From: Desulfosporosinus sp. BRH_c37
GTDB taxonomy: Bacteria > Bacillota > Desulfitobacteriia > Desulfitobacteriales > Desulfitobacteriaceae
DNA: 52,389 nucleotides
Reading direction: 5' to 3'
NCBI GenBank assembly: GCA_001516045.1
Contig: LOEW01000270.1
Location: 1 to 52,389, forward strand
The first letter of the stretch is position 1. Every line of letters begins with the position of its first letter. The notes beneath the pieces were generated by a model. That model worked only from the letters and a program-made list of their open reading frames with translations. It searched no databases and was not told the DNA's origin. A program made the translations under genes and the position numbers. This document shows positions 43,962 through 52,324 of the stretch, in pieces.

Positions 43962-46178
43962 CTATGCCTTACTCACTCTTACAAAGGTCTCGCTTAAGGA
44001 TGAGCCACCTGAAATTGGATCCGTCACGGTCTTGTGCAGAGCAGAATCACTCGCCCCCAGACCATAGGCTGATTTCAGTCCTTTACTTACATGACCAAAT
44101 CCTCCGACCATAAAGATACAATCCGGTCGTATCCCCTCTGTTACATAGGCCTGAATAGTAACTTTTCCAACCTCACTCTCTATAACCACTTCGTCATCCG
44201 ACTTGACTCCAAGCTTAGTGGCCACTGAAGTGTGCAGCCAAGCTCGATTGATAGGAAAAACTTCCAAAAGCCAGCGATTGTTTTGAGTGAACATTTGGGT
44301 GTGCTGCGCCGTTTTACCCGTTAAGAGATAATAGTGGTCGACCTCTGGCCGTGGGGGTTCATTCCAAGTGGGTACAGCCTTCTTGCCCATTTGTGCCATA
44401 ATGCTCGATGAGATTTCTATTTTCCCACTGCTCGTTTGGAACTCAAAATCTTTGGAATGGTCTTCCTTCAAATCTTTGACCTCATAATGTCCAGCACCTT
44501 TTAAATCCTCTATGCTCACTGGAAACGGGTTTAGTTGCTGGGACAAGAGATCCAATTCATCCTTATAAGGTAGAAATTCTCCGAGACCCAATTTGTCGGC
44601 CAATTCCTTATAAATCATCAAGCTGCTTTTCGTATCATAAAGAGGCTCGATCACCGGTTGACGAATGAAAATTTTATTTTTAATAGGAATCAAACCATCA
44701 TAGCGTTCGAGATAACTGGATTCCGGCAGGATAACATCGGCATAATACGCTGTATCACTTGCTTGAATATCAATCACTGCCACAAAATCCAACTTCATCA
44801 ATGCATTAATGGTTTTTTGCCGTTCTGGAATCGAGAGCACAGGATTTTGCCGGGAAATCAGCCATCCTTTAGCTTCATAGGGTTTGCCCGTCAAAATATT
44901 ATCCCGCATCGTCTGAATAACACCGTAGGATAAGGGCACCATTGGATACTGCCAAGGCACTCCATCAAGTCTAATTCCCTGAGCTGGTGGAAAGGGTGGG
45001 TGAGACAGAACCCCAAGTTTAGCTGTGCTCATTTCCTGATCAGGAATTAGCCCCCCGGGCTGTGCCCAATTGCCCATCAGGGCATTCAGCACGGCAATCG
45101 CCCGTTCGGTTTGAAAAGAATTCACAAAATTCGACGTCCGCCAGTTAGGATGCGCTATGGCTGCCGGAGCAGCGGCGGCAAAGTCTCGGGCTATTCGCTG
45201 AATGGTCGTGGCAGAAATCTCACACTTCTTCTCTGCCCATTCAGGAGTATAGTCTTGTACTTCCGTGACAAGATCTTCGAACCCTTGAGTGTACTTCCTG
45301 ACAAACGCTTCAGCATACAGTTTTTCAGCAAGGATCACATGAATCATCGCTAGGAAAAATGCGGAATCCGTGCCTGGTCGAACTGGCAGCCATTCAGTTG
45401 CCTTCGAAGCCGTCTTACTAAAACGAGGATCAAGCACGACGACCTTGACACCCTTAGCCACCATTTCGATCATTTCTTGAGTCTCATTATTGGAAATGCC
45501 CTCCGCCAGATTTCGTCCTGTGAAAATCATATATTTGCAATGACTATAATCCGTTCCCGGTTGAGGAGTACCGTACGTATACAGAAAGCCTGTTGTCATG
45601 GCATTAAAGCATAAGCTCCGTTGAGTACCATAATTAGGGGTGCCGTACGCTTTAAGAAGAATTTCAAAAAACGGTTGGGATAAGTTATCCGTCGAATTGA
45701 ACATCATCGCTTTAGCGCCATATTTATCTTTAATCTTCTTCATTTGCTCAGCCGTATAACTCAGGGCCTCCTCCCAAGAAGCCTTACGCCACAAGCCGCT
45801 CCCCCGTGCCCCAGCCCGGATGAGAGGAAACTTGATTCGATCTGGGCTATACATTGTTTCAATGCCAGCGTTGCCTCGCGGGCAGAGTCTCCCTAAATTG
45901 TTCGGGTGATTTGGATTTCCCTCCAACCTCTTTACGACACCATTCTCGACCTTGGCCATAACTCCGCAACGCCAAACACATTGCTCACAAATCGTCGTGA
46001 CATACTTTACGCCCTTAGCTGGTGTCTGTGCGGGACTATTTACCCCCAGACTAGCTTCGGGTGCCAATAGACCCATTCCAGTGCTAGCGCTCACGCCAAG
46101 AGCTGCCGTTGCGACTGTGCCTTTGATAAACTGACGGCGGCTGAACAATTGGTCCCAAGTATACACTTTGGACACCAT
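43962..46178 (-). CDS. Molybdopterin oxidoreductase, PhsA/PsrA-like, Tat-exported
   Basis: The 738-residue catalytic subunit belongs to the DMSO-reductase family. It has the Tat signal SRRQFIKGTVATAALGVSA, the N-terminal [4Fe-4S] motif CEQCVWRCGVMAK with LCPRGNAG, and a candidate molybdenum-ligand Cys in RSLCFNAMTTG. Guanine-dinucleotide-binding blocks include IFTGRNLAEG and VVVLDPRFSKTA; the C-terminal barrel includes YLLTGKTAQHTQMFTQNN. The length and the PsrBC-like partners point to thiosulfate, polysulfide or a related sulfur compound as substrate, supported by the YeeE/YedE neighbours. Arsenate, nitrate and other substrates cannot be excluded. The ATG follows GAAAGGAGGGGG; five more codons are open. 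Confidence 0.9.
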   Translation of the reverse strand: MVSKVYTWDQLFSRRQFIKGTVATAALGVSASTGMGLLAPEASLGVNSPAQTPAKGVKYVTTICEQCVWRCGVMAKVENGVVKRLEGNPNHPNNLGRLCPRGNAGIETMYSPDRIKFPLIRAGARGSGLWRKASWEEALSYTAEQMKKIKDKYGAKAMMFNSTDNLSQPFFEILLKAYGTPNYGTQRSLCFNAMTTGFLYTYGTPQPGTDYSHCKYMIFTGRNLAEGISNNETQEMIEMVAKGVKVVVLDPRFSKTASKATEWLPVRPGTDSAFFLAMIHVILAEKLYAEAFVRKYTQGFEDLVTEVQDYTPEWAEKKCEISATTIQRIARDFAAAAPAAIAHPNWRTSNFVNSFQTERAIAVLNALMGNWAQPGGLIPDQEMSTAKLGVLSHPPFPPAQGIRLDGVPWQYPMVPLSYGVIQTMRDNILTGKPYEAKGWLISRQNPVLSIPERQKTINALMKLDFVAVIDIQASDTAYYADVILPESSYLERYDGLIPIKNKIFIRQPVIEPLYDTKSSLMIYKELADKLGLGEFLPYKDELDLLSQQLNPFPVSIEDLKGAGHYEVKDLKEDHSKDFEFQTSSGKIEISSSIMAQMGKKAVPTWNEPPRPEVDHYYLLTGKTAQHTQMFTQNNRWLLEVFPINRAWLHTSVATKLGVKSDDEVVIESEVGKVTIQAYVTEGIRPDCIFMVGGFGHVSKGLKSAYGLGASDSALHKTVTDPISGGSSLSETFVRVSKA

Positions 46179-46209
46179 GCCCCCTCCTTTCATTCGGCCA
46201 TTTGCTGCG

Positions 46210-46779
46210 TTAGGATTCTATGGAACGTTGTTTTTCTGATTGCTTGGAACTTTCCGCGATTTTTGTACCCACATAAAAAACTCCGGTACACAGGACAAAG
46301 AGTCCGATAAATAACCAATGGTTGACATGGAAAAGCTCTGCCAGAGTTTTTTGTCCATAATCGCCAATTGTTGAGATTTTTAAAAAAATTGATTGATAGG
46401 TAGCCCCGAAAATAATTCCGCCGGTCAGAAAACCCAAAAGTCCAGGAATCAAGTAGTCTAAATTTCCCTGACCACAACCTGTGATCAACGTACCCGGTCA
46501 CGTACCGGCGAGGGCCATTCCCACCCCAAACAGGAGTCCGCCTAAGAGATTCCCTAGTATATAAGTGGACGAGACTTGATCCAACTGGATAAAGCCCAGA
46601 TCTTTCAGCGTATAGAGACAGACCAGTCCCACGGAAATCCCCGTCATCATAAACTTCATGACTGTATTATCTTTAAAGCGGAATTGATTGACGATTTTAT
46701 GATAATGTCCTAGTCCAGCCTTTTGGAGGGCAAAGGCGAAGAAGAAACCAATAACTATAGGGACGATATAAGTCATCAT
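46210..46779 (-). CDS. YeeE/YedE half-size sulfur transporter, candidate selenoprotein (in-frame TGA at codon 94)
   Basis: Reading through one TGA (46498-46500) gives a 189-residue membrane protein of the YeeE/YedE family. The text around it is LLFGVGMALAGT-U-PGTLITGCGQGNLD, where U is the TGA codon. Family members have Cys in the matching AGxCPGT motif, so TGA stands for Sec at a conserved Cys. A second Cys lies at ~102 in GCGQG. The flanks on both sides stay in the same frame and are well conserved. The ATG at 46779 has GGGAGGGAG upstream and follows the first YeeE/YedE gene by one base. The E. coli-type TsuA transporter moves thiosulfate with essential cysteines; a Sec here would sit in such a path. 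Without Sec insertion the product would be a 93-residue fragment. Confidence 0.85.
46468..46500 (-). promoter_or_regulatory. Candidate bacterial SECIS element
   Basis: After the TGA come 17 bases and then the loop AGGTT. The stem TTGATCACA / TGTGGTCAG pairs over 9 bp with two wobbles (46480-46488 with 46468-46476). In E. coli fdhF the loop AGGUCU also begins 17 bases after its UGA. The spacing, a G at the loop start and the stem length fit bacterial SECIS rules. Confidence 0.75.
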
Positions 46780-46780
46780 C

Positions 46781-47311
46781 TTAATACTCCCTCCCATACA
46801 AAATCTTGGTCGTAATAATTCCCGACACAAACAACCCGGCTATGAAGAGTAGCCCCGCTGGAGATAGTTGCATAGTTCCTGAAATCGCTAAGCCACTGGT
46901 ACACCCACCGGCAATACCCGCGGAATACTCGATGATAATCCCACCGATAAAAATCAAGGTCCAACGTTTGAGCTTACTTGGTCCAAATATTTGCGTCCAT
47001 TGTTGATCGGGTATCAGTCTAAGCTTGAAATCTTTGGACCACATACTGGATGTAAAAGCTCCAAGGAGCATGCCGACAAACAACAGTATCTGAAAGCTTA
47101 GGACCGGCGGCATTTGAAATTTAAAGTACAACGAATTAGCTAAGCTTGAATGAAACAATTTCAAGAGTATACTGTCAATGCTTTCTATCCCACCCGATGA
47201 ACCGATTGTTTTGTCCACCAGAACATAGGAAGCGGTGGCAGTTAATCCCAAGAGGACCCCTGCTGACCAAGGGGACCATATTTTAATCTTCATTTTTTCA
47301 TTAAAGGCCAA
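46781..47311 (-). CDS. YeeE/YedE family membrane protein (first half-size subunit)
   Basis: The 176-residue protein has about five hydrophobic segments and the family motif EYSAGIAGGCTSGLAISG (~128-145), with the conserved Cys. It forms a pair with the next gene; together they match the length of a full YeeE/YedE transporter (~350 residues). The likely role is moving thiosulfate or sulfane sulfur across the membrane. The start is TTG with AGGAGGGAG upstream inside the end of the cytochrome gene; an internal ATG lies six codons later but has no good site. Confidence 0.9.
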   Translation of the reverse strand: MAFNEKMKIKIWSPWSAGVLLGLTATASYVLVDKTIGSSGGIESIDSILLKLFHSSLANSLYFKFQMPPVLSFQILLFVGMLLGAFTSSMWSKDFKLRLIPDQQWTQIFGPSKLKRWTLIFIGGIIIEYSAGIAGGCTSGLAISGTMQLSPAGLLFIAGLFVSGIITTKILYGREY

Positions 47312-48206
47312 GGTGCTCTCCCTCCTTCACGTTCTTCACGACATCAGTCAATGAAGACAAGGACTTTAGTTCATTTTCATTTAAGGTTTGAAGCTGTGTA
47401 AGAACATTTTCCGGCATGCGAGACACCGCCTGTAATAATTGACTTCCTTGTTCGCGTTTGAGGATTTCTTGTAAAGACAAGACCGTCTTTATATCCCCCT
47501 TTAGTAACCGAGTGAACACTTCCTGTACTTCCGGTGGAAGTGTATTAAAGGGAACATTTTTTTGCCTTCCTTGCCAGAAGGACCAAGGCCATAACCCTAT
47601 TTTCCATTTCCAAATAAGAATACCTAAAATTATTAGGACAAAAGCGTTTATTATTCCAATAACCCACGCTAACCAAGGAACTATATCGTTTTCATTAAAG
47701 TCGATTAAATCAAAATTAGGATTAGCATTCGGCGGAATTTGAGTTGCTGCTGCTGAGGGAGTAGACGAGCCACTTGTTCCAGCGGAACCAGTCGATGGTG
47801 CACTAGGTGTTGTAGGTGTAGCGCCGCTGGGATTTGACCCCGTAGCAGTTCCACCATATTTAGCAACCCGAGCCGCACTATCTGACGGATGGCAAGATGC
47901 ACAGGATTGATCCGGTTGGGCTAAGGGCTTGACTAACCCAACATGTGCTTTTAGTTTATCTGTTTCCGTTGCCACTCCTAAATGACAGGCTTGACAAAAA
48001 TCTCCGAAAGAATGCTGTGTATGCCAATCACCCTTTTTTGACACAGGATCTTCACCCTTAACCTCATGACAGGTTTTGCAAGAGGATGTTGATGCACCAC
48101 AGGCAGCTTCGGTAACTTTTGGTGGGGTAAACCAAAAAGACCCAATGAGAACAACACAGAACACACCAAGGATTAAGACTAACAAAGACGATTTTTTACT
48201 TTTCAC
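47301..48206 (-). CDS. Membrane-bound trihaem cytochrome c
   Basis: The 301-residue protein has an N-terminal signal/anchor (~8-26). Three CxxCH haem sites lie at about 43, 71 and 102. A Ser/Thr/Pro/Gly linker (~115-158) precedes a second membrane helix (~172-193, VIGIINAFVLIILGILIW) and a ~100-residue soluble C-terminal part without cofactors. The start is GTG with TGAGGAG upstream. It is the first gene of the operon. The haem domain is outside, and the tail probably inside, where it might contact a cytoplasmic partner. No exact family is recognised. Confidence 0.85.
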   Translation of the reverse strand: MKSKKSSLLVLILGVFCVVLIGSFWFTPPKVTEAACGASTSSCKTCHEVKGEDPVSKKGDWHTQHSFGDFCQACHLGVATETDKLKAHVGLVKPLAQPDQSCASCHPSDSAARVAKYGGTATGSNPSGATPTTPSAPSTGSAGTSGSSTPSAAATQIPPNANPNFDLIDFNENDIVPWLAWVIGIINAFVLIILGILIWKWKIGLWPWSFWQGRQKNVPFNTLPPEVQEVFTRLLKGDIKTVLSLQEILKREQGSQLLQAVSRMPENVLTQLQTLNENELKSLSSLTDVVKNVKEGEHLGL

Positions 48207-48429
48207 GTTTGCTCCTCACCTCACAAGTTATTATAATTTCTAATTTGCATCTTTTGCCAAGTACCACCTCCTCTGGCCCTGATTGGATGCGATTGGTTTA
48301 TGTTTCTGTGTAAGGGTTGAGTTAAATATGATTATTTTTTTAATAATTGTGATGATTAATTTTTTCACAATTAAAAAAAATTGCTAATATTAAATGTAAA
48401 ATAATATAGTCCTTTGTTTAATATACATC

Positions 48430-48516
48430 TACCCTAACTGGGTATATTGTATTTTATACCCCAACTGGGTATCTGTATTTCTCATATAATATATGCCAAT
48501 ATTTTTTATTTGTCAA
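48430..48516 (-). promoter_or_regulatory. Promoter and double CsoR/CstR-type operator of the sulfur/electron-transfer operon
   Basis: TTGACA (48511-48516) and TATATT (48488-48493) are 17 bp apart. Two palindromes follow downstream: ATACCCCAACTGGGTAT (48456-48472) and TACCCTAACTGGGTA (48430-48444), with centres 27 bp apart. The layout matches the ferredoxin promoter near 39.3 kb. From here to the trihaem cytochrome start (48206) there is only AT-rich leader. Confidence 0.78.
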
Positions 48517-48624
48517 CCGTTTAATTTGGTTACTCATTTCGGACTATTATGTCGCATTAAAGCTTTACACTTAGGGAAAACCAGAAAACTGAGTAATCGA
48601 TTGGATTTCTTGACAAGAAACAAA

Positions 48625-48661
48625 AGAAGTCCAAAAAGCTATTATTAGCTCTTGGACTTCT
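48625..48661 (-). terminator. Terminator of the FAD/FeS fusion gene
   Basis: AGAAGTCCAA and TTGGACTTCT form a perfect 10-bp stem with an inner AGCTATTATTAGCT hairpin. Confidence 0.7.
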
Positions 48662-48704
48662 GAACATAAACCATATAAGGAGTCTCAACGCCTATCTCGA
48701 AATG

Positions 48705-51700
48705 TTATTTTGCTGCAATTTTTGTATTTTCAGTTACGACATTCTCAGTATCCGAAAAAGCAGCAGTGGGGATCCGCCCAGTTTTGATATATTCGATCAT
48801 CATTGGAGTTATATAGGGCACGAGTAGGGGCAGCAAGTTAGTCATTAAAGAATCCATTGTCTTGGGCAGGAGGTCAGGCATCAGTTCCTCCATATCCTTA
48901 GGCAGAGGACCGACGCGGCGTGAAACCTCAGCCAGCATATCAGGCATAACTTTGGGCATGATCCCGGGAACCAAGACCGGCATCATTATAGGCATCATTT
49001 TCGCCATCAAGGCCAAGCCGCCGGGAATATATTTCATGGTATTCATCATGGGTACCATACCAAGAGGCATATTGGCAAACATCTGTGGAAGCAATGCTCC
49101 CATAATCTTAGCCATGTTTTCAGGATACATAAGAACAATAAATTTCTCGAAGTAACCCCACATTTCCAGAGAGTATTCAGTTTTATCTTCGGTTTCAAAG
49201 CCTAAACCTTTAGCAATAAACCGCGCTAGGTCAGTGATTGGGATATCCATATTATTGGCCTTGGCGGATGCTCTCAACTGAACCTGACAGCAGGGGCAAA
49301 GAGCCAATAGGGCATCAGCATCGACATCAATGGCTTCTTGAATCCGCATCCCACCGAGTTTGGGGGCAACAGGCATTTCACCAATCAGTGTCAAAACAGA
49401 CCCACAGCACAAACCATTTTCGCGGTTATGCTCCATTTCCACCAGTTCTACACCGGGGATGGCGGCAATCAGTTCACGGGGCGGTTCGTAGATACCCTGA
49501 GCACGACCGGCATGACAGGAGTCATGGAAGGCAATTTTGGTTTTTATCTCATGCTCAAATTTCAGATCGCCTTTGGCTAAAGCTTCAGCCGCCACCTCAG
49601 AATAATTCTTAATTTCAAAAGGGAAATCTATCCCTTTTTTGCGGGCCAAACCGGCATAAAGCTCTTTCCAGGCTAGACCACAGGCCGGACAGGAAGTAAC
49701 GATGGTTTTCGCACCACGCTTTTTCGCTTCAGAGACATTGTGCTCGAAAATTTCTTCAAAGAGATCCCACTTACCAGCTATCTTCATTGGAATACCGCAG
49801 CAGGCCTCGTCAGTGCCCATATAGCTAAACTCGATACCAGCCTTATCTAAAATGCGTACGGTTGATATAGCAGCATCACTGTTCACCATAGAGGCTGTAC
49901 ACCCGGCAAAATACAGTACATCTGCTTTTTCTTTTATCTTTGGCTTAATCTCTGCGGGAATCCAGTTCGCTCTATTTTCTCGCTTACCGGCCCAGATATT
50001 ATTTTCTCCTCGCAGAGAAGACGCCATCATTTCAAAGGGCGGGAAGGTCATGCGCTTTTCTTCCTGAATTAACTTACCGCGCATAGCCATCCAGTTATGC
50101 TCGACAGGAATGTTTAGTTGGCAACGGGTATTACATACCTCACAAGTGGTGCAGAGGAGAAACTTACTGACCATCTCCTGGTCGAATTTTTCCCGGCCCG
50201 CCAGCACCTCTCTCAGGTAGGCGTATTTACCGCGAGGAGAATGGGACTCCCAACCACGGCCTGAGAACTGCTCACAGGTAGAAACGCAGTAACCACAACG
50301 GGCACAGGCCGTAGCGAAGAAAGCTACACTCCCTGGAATACCGTTTTTCTCTTTGGTTCTTTCAGAGAGGTCACCTGTGGGAGCGGTAGCGGCATTAGCA
50401 ATGGGGCGAATCAAAGGCTCGAAAGCAGACGCTAATCCCATAATTAGATTGATAAAACCGGAACCAATGACTTTATTGGGATTAAATAAGTTTTCAGGAT
50501 CCACTTTAGCTTTGTACTTAGTCAGTTTTTGGTAGCGATCTGCACCCAAAACGTTCTTGGCTTCACTTTTGAAATACAAACCTGTGGAATAGGCAGTACC
50601 GCCGTATTTCTTGGCAATGTTAATCACCGTCAGGGCCAGCGCATAGGCTGGGTTAAAGGCGAAAGAACGCTCATCATGAGGAATAAAGCCCAGGATAGTC
50701 ACTTTATCGCCTTTACCCACCATACCTTCCGCAATAAAGGGCTGTTTAATTTTCTTGGCAATATCGTTCAAAACATCTGTTAAGTTTAACGTAGGCACGA
50801 TAACTTCAGTGGTAATAATGGAAGGACCAATCCGCTTTAAACGCATCGGGGCAAAACGCAGGTCCCATTCATGTTCAGCTGCTTCTGACGATAATTCTTC
50901 ACCCTTATTGGCCTTGATGATTCCTGCCAAAGCGGTATCGATGCTTGAGCGACGAGTTTCAGGATAAGCTATGATCAGCACATAGGCTTCCGGGAGTACA
51001 GGAGCAATATGCGGATTAGCTTCCTCATAAGGATGACCGTGTTTGTGGGGCAGCTTCTTCTTCAGCTTAAGAGATTCAGGGTTGAGAAAAGTGATAGACC
51101 ATATGGGCAATTTTTTTTGTGAAATAGCCTTTAGAGCATCCCCTAATGATTTTGTATCTTTGAACGCGAAGGCCCGATGTACCTCCGGTATTAAATCACG
51201 AACGCTGAGAGTAACTTCGGTAATGATTCCTGTAATACCCTCGGCATCTGCAATATAATCAGCCAATTCTTGACCGCTAAAACTCTGTAATTCTCCCGAA
51301 GGCAAAACAACTTTGGCAGCCACAACATTTTTCTTAAACTCACCATACTCATAAGAACCAAATCCGGAACCGCCTTGAGCTAACCAGCCCCCAATGGTTG
51401 AGGCAGGCAAGGAGCTCGGATAAAGACGTAAATCCAAGCCTTTCTTGTTGATTTGTTTTTGCAGTTGCTCCCAAATGATACCCGGCTGAACGCGAACTGT
51501 TTTTTTAGCGGAATCAACAGCAAGAACCTTGTTCATGCCACTCAAGTCGACCACAACAGCTCCTTTAGCCGGTAAAACCCCACCGTAACCGGAAGTAGAA
51601 GCACCTCTGGGTACGAGCTGAAGTTTTTCCTGCTTGGACAACCTTACTAACTGAACTAATTCAGTTTCTTCCAGGGGTCTAACTACCGCACCGGCTATCC

Positions 51701-51842
51701 CAGCAGGTACAAAGGGCTTAATAAGTGAAGGCAGGGCTCCAACGTCATAGGAATACATTTTCCGTTCAATCAGGTCTCCTCTAATTCTGTCGCCAAAAAT
51801 CTTCTCTAGTAGGGAGATAACTTTTTCATTCACGACTGACAT
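48705..51842 (-). CDS. FAD-linked oxidase / Fe-S / CCG-domain fusion with Met-rich tail
   Basis: A 1045-residue fusion. Residues ~35-210 are a PCMH-type FAD domain (LVPRGASTSGYGG, PSSLPASTIGGWLAQGGSGFGS) and ~230-460 a GlcD/LDH cap domain. Next are two [4Fe-4S] sites (CARCGYCVSTC ~515, CTTCEVCNTRC ~565) and two CCG domains (ACCGIPMK with TSCPACG, and GLCCGS with CPCC; ~640-850). This is GlcD plus GlcF/HdrD in one chain, likely oxidising D-lactate, glycolate or another 2-hydroxy acid. The last ~160 residues are an unusual Met/Pro/Leu-rich region (MMPIMMPVLVPGIMPKVMP). GAGGAG precedes the ATG. The electron acceptor is unknown. Confidence 0.88.
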   Translation of the reverse strand: MSVVNEKVISLLEKIFGDRIRGDLIERKMYSYDVGALPSLIKPFVPAGIAGAVVRPLEETELVQLVRLSKQEKLQLVPRGASTSGYGGVLPAKGAVVVDLSGMNKVLAVDSAKKTVRVQPGIIWEQLQKQINKKGLDLRLYPSSLPASTIGGWLAQGGSGFGSYEYGEFKKNVVAAKVVLPSGELQSFSGQELADYIADAEGITGIITEVTLSVRDLIPEVHRAFAFKDTKSLGDALKAISQKKLPIWSITFLNPESLKLKKKLPHKHGHPYEEANPHIAPVLPEAYVLIIAYPETRRSSIDTALAGIIKANKGEELSSEAAEHEWDLRFAPMRLKRIGPSIITTEVIVPTLNLTDVLNDIAKKIKQPFIAEGMVGKGDKVTILGFIPHDERSFAFNPAYALALTVINIAKKYGGTAYSTGLYFKSEAKNVLGADRYQKLTKYKAKVDPENLFNPNKVIGSGFINLIMGLASAFEPLIRPIANAATAPTGDLSERTKEKNGIPGSVAFFATACARCGYCVSTCEQFSGRGWESHSPRGKYAYLREVLAGREKFDQEMVSKFLLCTTCEVCNTRCQLNIPVEHNWMAMRGKLIQEEKRMTFPPFEMMASSLRGENNIWAGKRENRANWIPAEIKPKIKEKADVLYFAGCTASMVNSDAAISTVRILDKAGIEFSYMGTDEACCGIPMKIAGKWDLFEEIFEHNVSEAKKRGAKTIVTSCPACGLAWKELYAGLARKKGIDFPFEIKNYSEVAAEALAKGDLKFEHEIKTKIAFHDSCHAGRAQGIYEPPRELIAAIPGVELVEMEHNRENGLCCGSVLTLIGEMPVAPKLGGMRIQEAIDVDADALLALCPCCQVQLRASAKANNMDIPITDLARFIAKGLGFETEDKTEYSLEMWGYFEKFIVLMYPENMAKIMGALLPQMFANMPLGMVPMMNTMKYIPGGLALMAKMMPIMMPVLVPGIMPKVMPDMLAEVSRRVGPLPKDMEELMPDLLPKTMDSLMTNLLPLLVPYITPMMIEYIKTGRIPTAAFSDTENVVTENTKIAAK

Positions 51843-51883
51843 ACTCTTCACTCCTCGTATCATCATAGTTCCGCCTCTTATTA

Positions 51884-51999
51884 AGTGAACTCGTTCAACT
51901 AAAGTTGAACATCGAGACTCGGTGGGGGAGTCTACCCCGTAGCGGAGTACGGGGGGCCCATTCCCACTTGAAGAAGTGGGAGTCTTACGATTGGATAAA
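51884..51999 (-). repeat. Modular palindromic repeat, copy E
   Basis: A nearly complete copy in opposite orientation to A-D, with all three hairpin modules; the middle one is diverged (CTCGGTGGGGGAG / CTACCCCGTAGC). It lies between the promoter and the start of the FAD/FeS gene, so it is transcribed as its 5' leader. Confidence 0.92.
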
Positions 52000-52155
52000 C
52001 TGAAGGGGTTACCTTAGGTCAAGCAATTCAAGATCTGTGCCTCTTAATTCCACTGCAATTTGGACAAGTAATCTCTTTCACATTAGGTAGCATCAATAAG
52101 AGCAGTCTAACATTGAAGTAACCATCCCCTCCCCCCCTGGGTGGGTTATAATCCA

Positions 52156-52184
52156 AGAATAGCATCTAATCTATTTAAGGTCAA
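52156..52184 (-). promoter_or_regulatory. Predicted promoter of the FAD/FeS fusion gene
   Basis: TTGACC and TATTCT are 17 bp apart on the minus strand. About 20 bases further on there is a G-rich run (GGGGGGGAGGGG). The leader to the start codon is ~300 bases and contains repeat copy E. Confidence 0.6.
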
Positions 52185-52241
52185 TAAGAAAAATGATAAT
52201 AATTTCACTTTTTCAACATATTTCGATAATGTAAAAAGTAA

Positions 52242-52274
52242 AATGCCGTTTTCCTTATTGAAGGAAAACGGCAT
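52242..52274. terminator. Terminator-like hairpin
   Basis: AATGCCGTTTTCCTT pairs perfectly with AAGGAAAACGGCATT around a three-base loop. It lies upstream of the predicted promoter and probably ends a transcript entering from outside the window. Confidence 0.8.
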
Positions 52275-52324
52275 TCGGCATAGTTTTTGATTTAGTTATT
52301 TAATTGCTAGAATTAAAATTTATT

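Noticed and set aside
52125..52150. G-rich run next to the FAD/FeS gene promoter as a third CsoR-type operator
   Set aside because: It has ACCC and GGG tracts but no ATACCC-N-GGGTAT symmetry; a G-quadruplex or chance is equally likely.
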